Shown here: one piece after another, positions 32,910 to 36,735 of the stretch
Layout of the letters: each line of letters begins with the position of its first letter
How positions within the stretch are numbered: the stretch's first letter is position 1
Origin: a virus
Virus record (IMG/VR): IMGVR_UViG_3300032265_001280
Span: 1-36,735 of that record
Reading direction: 5' to 3' (one strand)
Length of the DNA: 36,735 nucleotides
Notes under the pieces: generated by a model
Databases searched by the model: none
What the model was told of the DNA's origin: nothing
What the model saw: only the letters and a program-made list of their open reading frames with translations
Position numbers and translations under genes: made by a program

Positions 32910-33456
32910 TGAAGTCTCCAGTGAGTGTAGGGAGTTGGATATGGGTCCTGGTACCCCGGCAGGAGTTCCAGGTGTTCTTGGTGCCGCCTTCAGCAGGGAC
33001 GATACCCGAGGCGAACGTGTAGGCAAGCAACTGCTCACACGCTGCCACCTTGGCGTTGCGGGCGAACATGCCGCTGTGGCCGCGCCGAAGTGGCTCCATC
33101 GTGACCGCAGCACCGCCACAGATCGCCGCAACGATGTCCGCGAAGGTGTTTCGGCTGATGGTCCGGCTGAACCGGATATGGTAGTAGTTCGAGATGGAAC
33201 CTGCCGAAGGCCCGCCTCCGGCCTCCTCGAACTTGTGGGTGAATGGTGCGGGCAGGTGCAGTGCCAGGCGGGAGGCGTGGCCACGCAGGTACAGCTCCAC
33301 CGCGAGGTGGTCTGCCCAGGCCGCACCGCCCGACACAAGGTGAGACCCTACAGGGACACGGGCGACGGCGTCAGCCACCATCCAGTCCCAGAGGGCGCGG
33401 GTCATCGGCTTGGTCTTGTCGCGGCCAGCCGTCCCGATGATAGCGATGCGATCCAT
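32902..33456 (-). CDS. Rossmann/SLOG-like nucleotide-binding protein
   Basis: 184 residues; the ATG lies 2 nt past the stop of the Rad50-like gene. It opens with RIAIIGTAGRDKTKPMTRALWDWM and then HLVSGGAAWADHLAVELYL, the 'GTxGR...VSGGA.GAD.LA' pattern of SLOG/DUF2493-type Rossmann folds. These bind nucleotides or related ligands and occur in DprA/LOG-like proteins. A C-terminal Ala/Gly-rich part follows with MFARNAKVAACEQLLAYTFASG. The specific substrate is unknown. Location between the Rad50/Mre11 pair and thyA suggests a nucleotide-related role. Confidence 0.7.
   Translation of the reverse strand: MDRIAIIGTAGRDKTKPMTRALWDWMVADAVARVPVGSHLVSGGAAWADHLAVELYLRGHASRLALHLPAPFTHKFEEAGGGPSAGSISNYYHIRFSRTISRNTFADIVAAICGGAAVTMEPLRRGHSGMFARNAKVAACEQLLAYTFASGIVPAEGGTKNTWNSCRGTRTHIQLPTLTGDFNA
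32916..32930 (-). repeat. Dispersed 15-bp motif, site 14, on the thyA ribosome binding site
   Basis: Minus-strand reading CTACACTCACTGGAG; the terminal GGAG is the Shine-Dalgarno sequence of thyA. A bound protein or RNA fold here could influence thyA. Confidence 0.68.
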
Positions 33457-33458
33457 GC

Positions 33459-35564
33459 TTACACCATGATCACGTTGTCGGCCACCGCCTCGGCAGCAGC
33501 TTCGTGGGTGACCAGGAGGGTCTGCGGGAAGCCGGCCGATGCGATGAAGCCCATCAGCGACGCCGTGCGGTCATCGTCGCAAGCCGAGGTGGCCTCGTCC
33601 AGGACAAGGAACGAGCAGTCCGGGATGAAGGTCTTGAGCATGGCCACGCGGATCGAGAAGCCCAGGAGGTCAAGTGCGCTGCCGGACAGGCCCTCTGCCG
33701 GACGACCGTTGACCAGGAAGCCCTTGGTGCCCTTGGTCACGACCGACTGCTCGCCGCGCATCTGGCTGAACATGACCGAGACCGAGGTCAGCACCACGGC
33801 CCACAGCTCGGCGGCGACGACTGGCCGCGCTGCCTTGACCTTCTTGACCAGCGTGTTGTTGAACTCCAGCTCCCGGCGCTCCTCGCGGCGCTCCTCCAGA
33901 TCGACCTTGACCTGGGCGAACTGGCGCTCGGCGATCCGGAACTCGGCCAGGCCACGGGCCTTGACGGTTTCCAGGGCCTGGAGTTCTTCACGGCCCTCGC
34001 GCAGTGCCGTGCGCAGCTCGACCACCTTCGTGTCAGCCATCGCCTTGGCGTGCTGGAGTTCGGCGAGATCGACCGGCACCGGCACCGCCGCCTTCAGTTG
34101 CGAGACCAGCAGCTCGTCCGAGGCGATGGCTTCGTCAGCGACAGCCAGGCGGGCAACAGCGGCCTGCTTCTTCACCAGCGCGGCCTTCAGCTCGGCGAGC
34201 TGGCGGGCCATCTCGGTCGTCGGTGCCGGTGCCGATGGCGCTGCACCCTTCCAGGTGATGCGCGGCGGGACGTACTGCTCGTCCACCTCGACGTACTGGG
34301 CGTGGCGCTGGAGGAACGCATTGAACGGCGCGGCGCTGGCCAGGACGGCTTCCAAGTCCTTCAGCTCCTCGGCAGCTTCGGTGCCCTGGGCCACCAGGGT
34401 GGCACGCTCGGCGGTCATGGTAGCGATGCTGGCGTCCAGCTCGGCGTTCTTCTTGGCCACGTCAGGGAACTGGGACAAGTCCTGCTGGCAGAAGCCACAG
34501 ATGGACGAGGTCGTCTTCTGGGACTCAGCCACCTTGATCTTCGTGTTCAGGTCGCTGACCTTCTCGCGCAGCTCCTGCACCTTGGCACGGCTGGAAGCGA
34601 TTGCAGCCTCCAGGGAGGGCTTGCCTTCGTCCCACTCGACTTCCACCGTGGGCAGCTTAGAAAACGCCGTGTGGGCCGATCTGCGGGCTTCCTGGGCCTG
34701 TTCGTCACGGATGCCTTCCTCCAGCAGCGGGATGCGGCGCTCATCCACCTCGACGGCAGCAGTGACGGCGTCCTGGTCACGAGCGTACTTCTTCCGCTCC
34801 AGGGCACCCTGCGCGGCCTCCAGGCTGGCCAGGGCACGGGTGCGAACGTCGGCAGCGGCCTTCTGCTCGGTGTAGTCGTCGTTCGCCTTCTTCGCCACCT
34901 CCTCGGCCATGGTCAAGGTGCGTTGCAGGCCCTGGTCGGCGTGCGACAGGGCGCTGATCTTCGCATCGACCTCGGTCGTATCGGGTGGCGTCGGGCCACC
35001 GGCTTCGAGCTTGGCTTCCAGGTCGCTGACTTCGTTGTCCAGCTTCGTGGTCGGGCCGGTGGTCAGGCGCTCGTTGAAGGCGTCCATCAGGCGGTCGAAC
35101 AAGTCCATGCCCGACATGTCTTCGATGTACTGGGAGATCGCCGTGGGGCCAGCCTGCAAGGCACCGCGGAGTTCACCTTGCGGGGCGAACATCAGCTTCA
35201 TCGCGGTCTGGGCATCGGCACCCAGGAGGGCCGAGGCGAACTTGCTGACCTCGTCCTGGCCGGTGACGGTGCCGCCGTCGTGCAGGCACTCGGCACCGTT
35301 CTTGTGCCGGGTGAAGCTGTACATGCTGTCGCCCTTCTTCATCACCAGGGTGACCTTGGCCTCCTTCTCGGCCAGGCCGTAGGTGACCATCTCGGCCAGC
35401 GGCAGCGGCATCGCCTTGATGCCCCACAGGGCGTAGGCGATGGCCAGCAGCAGGGAGGTTTTGCCGCCCTCGTTCGGGCCGCGCACAGCGTTCAGGCCAT
35501 TGGAAAACACGATGGTGCGGTCAACGTGTTTGCGCCAGTTCTTCATGTGGAGGGAGATCAGCAT
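33459..35564 (-). CDS. SbcC/Rad50/gp46-type ATPase subunit of recombination nuclease
   Basis: 701 residues, shorter than cellular SbcC and near phage gp46-like size. Walker A GPNEGGKTS lies at residues 29-37. A coiled coil runs from about 170 to 560 with a CGFC (CxxC) zinc hook near residues 355-359. The signature LSGSALDLLGFSI lies near 628, the Walker B FLVLDEATSACDD near 650, and the switch VTHEAAAEAV near the end. With the Mre11-like partner directly upstream (7-nt overlap) it would form an ATP-driven DNA end-processing nuclease used in phage recombination and replication. Domain order and motifs are complete. Confidence 0.9.
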   Translation of the reverse strand: MLISLHMKNWRKHVDRTIVFSNGLNAVRGPNEGGKTSLLLAIAYALWGIKAMPLPLAEMVTYGLAEKEAKVTLVMKKGDSMYSFTRHKNGAECLHDGGTVTGQDEVSKFASALLGADAQTAMKLMFAPQGELRGALQAGPTAISQYIEDMSGMDLFDRLMDAFNERLTTGPTTKLDNEVSDLEAKLEAGGPTPPDTTEVDAKISALSHADQGLQRTLTMAEEVAKKANDDYTEQKAAADVRTRALASLEAAQGALERKKYARDQDAVTAAVEVDERRIPLLEEGIRDEQAQEARRSAHTAFSKLPTVEVEWDEGKPSLEAAIASSRAKVQELREKVSDLNTKIKVAESQKTTSSICGFCQQDLSQFPDVAKKNAELDASIATMTAERATLVAQGTEAAEELKDLEAVLASAAPFNAFLQRHAQYVEVDEQYVPPRITWKGAAPSAPAPTTEMARQLAELKAALVKKQAAVARLAVADEAIASDELLVSQLKAAVPVPVDLAELQHAKAMADTKVVELRTALREGREELQALETVKARGLAEFRIAERQFAQVKVDLEERREERRELEFNNTLVKKVKAARPVVAAELWAVVLTSVSVMFSQMRGEQSVVTKGTKGFLVNGRPAEGLSGSALDLLGFSIRVAMLKTFIPDCSFLVLDEATSACDDDRTASLMGFIASAGFPQTLLVTHEAAAEAVADNVIMV

Positions 35565-36691
35565 TTTCCTTCTTCCTTCTTTTCTGCGGGTTCGAGCATT
35601 TTGTGGACGACTTCGGCTTCAGGCTTGGTCAGCTTGGCGCACAGCGACTTGAGCACGTCCACCTTCTGGAGGCTCTCGATGTTCACCTGGGCCATCTCAC
35701 TGACACCGGCAATGCCCGACACGTTGACCGAGTTGGTGACGATCAGGGCCTTGCTGTTCTGGCGGTAGCGAGCGACAGCGTTCATCACGTCGGCAGCTTC
35801 GGCGGCGGTGGCGGTGCCCTCGATCCGGACGAACCTACACTGGGTAGGGGCAAGGTCCGTCCAGTTCATGACGGCGAAGTCGCCCTCAGCCTGCCAGGTC
35901 GGCTCTGGCAGGGCACGGATCGTGACCGTGGTCTGCTCGGTGCCGAAGTCCTCCTGAGTCTCGATGAAGTGGGCGAACTTCTTGCCGTCCTTCTGGGCCT
36001 GGCCATGGGCAAGGCAGTCGGCAATCGAGGTTGGCCACTGGTTGCCCAGGATGATGACCTGGCCAGCCATGGCGGTGCGGCGCTGGTGCTCGTGGGCGAA
36101 GACCAGCGTCCAGCCCGACTTGATCAGGGCACGCGCCCACTCCTCGCTCACGTTCAGCGAGTGGTCGGATTCGACGGCGAAGTTGTTGTCGAAGTTGGCG
36201 TGCAGCAGGAGGAGGCCAGGCTCGGTGACATCCTCCAGGGCGCGGCGCAGCTCGACATCGAAAGCGTCCTGGTTCAAGCAGTGTGGGATCACCCATACTT
36301 TGTGGCCGATCTGCTCCAGACCCTTGTCGCGGACGTTGACCTGGGCCGGGAAGTTGGCGGTCAGCAGGGCGCACAGCATGGCGAACGAGCTGGTGCGCTG
36401 GCTGTTCTTGGCGATGTCGTGGTTGCCCAGGACGAGGTCGAGGATGCGCTCACGGTCAGCGGAGAGCCAGGCGTGCAGGATCATGTACAGGGCCAGGAGC
36501 TGGCCGGAGTCCACGTCGAATGCGTCGAACAGGTCGCCGTTGACAATCAGTTCCTTGTACGCCTGGATCAGCTTCTCCAGCTCGTCCAGCAGGTACTGCT
36601 GGATCGCGGCGCGGGTGGCGAGGGTGGTGCCGGTGGTACGCACGGCACCGATGTGAACGTCGTTCAAGACGAGGGCATTAACTTGGCGCAT
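35558..36691 (-). CDS. SbcD/Mre11/gp47-type metallophosphoesterase nuclease
   Basis: 377 residues. Motifs of the calcineurin-like nuclease family are in order: NDVHIG (Asp11, His13), NGDLFD, GNHD, LLHANFD and FAHEHQ, which bind two metal ions. The C-terminal third (about 270-377) is the likely capping and Rad50-binding part. It cuts DNA ends and hairpins with its ATPase partner. The ATG overlaps the stop of the incomplete upstream gene, and its 3' end overlaps the start of the SbcC-like gene. One copy of the 15-bp motif lies in it near 35835. Confidence 0.9.
   Translation of the reverse strand: MRQVNALVLNDVHIGAVRTTGTTLATRAAIQQYLLDELEKLIQAYKELIVNGDLFDAFDVDSGQLLALYMILHAWLSADRERILDLVLGNHDIAKNSQRTSSFAMLCALLTANFPAQVNVRDKGLEQIGHKVWVIPHCLNQDAFDVELRRALEDVTEPGLLLLHANFDNNFAVESDHSLNVSEEWARALIKSGWTLVFAHEHQRRTAMAGQVIILGNQWPTSIADCLAHGQAQKDGKKFAHFIETQEDFGTEQTTVTIRALPEPTWQAEGDFAVMNWTDLAPTQCRFVRIEGTATAAEAADVMNAVARYRQNSKALIVTNSVNVSGIAGVSEMAQVNIESLQKVDVLKSLCAKLTKPEAEVVHKMLEPAEKKEEGKC
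35835..35849 (+). repeat. Dispersed 15-bp motif, site 15
   Basis: CTACACTGGGTAGGG in the SbcD-like gene, on the strand opposite to transcription. (Numbers 1-8 and 10-15 are used for the 14 copies; there is no site 9.). Confidence 0.6.
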
Positions 36692-36735
36692 TGTCCTTCT
36701 CCAGGTAGATTTCGATGTGCTTCTTGATGATGTCG
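36678..36735 (-). CDS. C-terminal end of an upstream gene, partial
   Basis: The last 18 codons (…DIIKKHIEIYLEKDNAPS) and a TAA that overlaps the start of the SbcD-like gene. The gene begins beyond the right edge. The tight overlap shows that it belongs to the same minus-strand operon. Nothing can be said about function. Confidence 0.6.
   Translation of the reverse strand, partial: DIIKKHIEIYLEKDNAPS

Noticed and set aside
33504-35768. 754-codon plus-strand open frame (and a 673-codon frame at 32854-34875)
   Set aside because: Antisense to the Rad50-like, Mre11-like and thyA genes, which have complete motif sets. No ribosome binding site or family resemblance on the plus strand.
1-36735. CRISPR array, insertion sequence, or integrase/attachment site
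   Set aside because: No regularly spaced direct repeats with spacers, no terminal inverted repeats with transposase, and no integrase gene in the window.

Overview
This window is part of the genome of a tailed double-stranded DNA bacteriophage with a long, non-contractile (siphovirus-type) tail. Evidence for this is an S49-type prohead protease followed by a major capsid protein, a tail tube gene, a tail assembly chaperone pair joined by a -1 frameshift site, a 2576-residue tape measure protein and a lysis module. Genes are packed with ATGA/TAATG overlaps. The DNA is GC-rich, and the promoter-like sites and Shine-Dalgarno sequences are of the ordinary sigma70/proteobacterial kind. A GC-rich proteobacterial host is likely, but the sequence does not name it. 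The protease-decoration-capsid order recalls Chi/Nazgul-like siphoviruses; this is only an impression.

Layout. Positions 1-3300, plus strand: prohead protease (its 5' end lies outside), an Ala/Pro-rich probable scaffold, a decoration-like protein, the major capsid protein and a terminator. 3400-6100: small connector and neck genes. 6109-8265: tail tube, terminator and promoter, then the chaperone G and GT frames. 8353-16083: tape measure. 16080-25889: tail tip and fibre genes, including a 1533-residue fibre with three repeated beta-rich modules and a C-terminal Hint (intein-like) domain, a permuted papain-like peptidase, and an 816-residue tip protein with a large lectin-like insertion. 25988-31136: a membrane/coiled-coil protein, an N-acetylmuramidase endolysin, a cassette of fibre and receptor-binding genes (with a cupin), and a 3-TM holin. 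31195-36735, minus strand and convergent: a frameshifted HNH endonuclease, a small conserved protein, thymidylate synthase, a Rossmann/SLOG-like protein, and a Rad50/Mre11-type nuclease pair (SbcC/SbcD, T4 gp46/gp47 type).

The plus-strand genes form a late operon that builds the capsid, then the tail, then lyses the cell. It is broken by intrinsic terminators followed at once by promoter-like sites. The minus-strand genes belong to DNA metabolism.

The most unusual signal is a 15-bp imperfect palindrome, consensus CTACACTGRSTGCAG, found 14 times on both strands. It is spread through structural, lysis and DNA-metabolism genes and two intergenic gaps, about once per 2-4 kb. It is read in different codon frames, so the conservation is at DNA level. 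It looks like a dispersed operator or other DNA-binding site, comparable in logic (not sequence) to mycobacteriophage stoperators. The protein that would bind it is not identifiable here.
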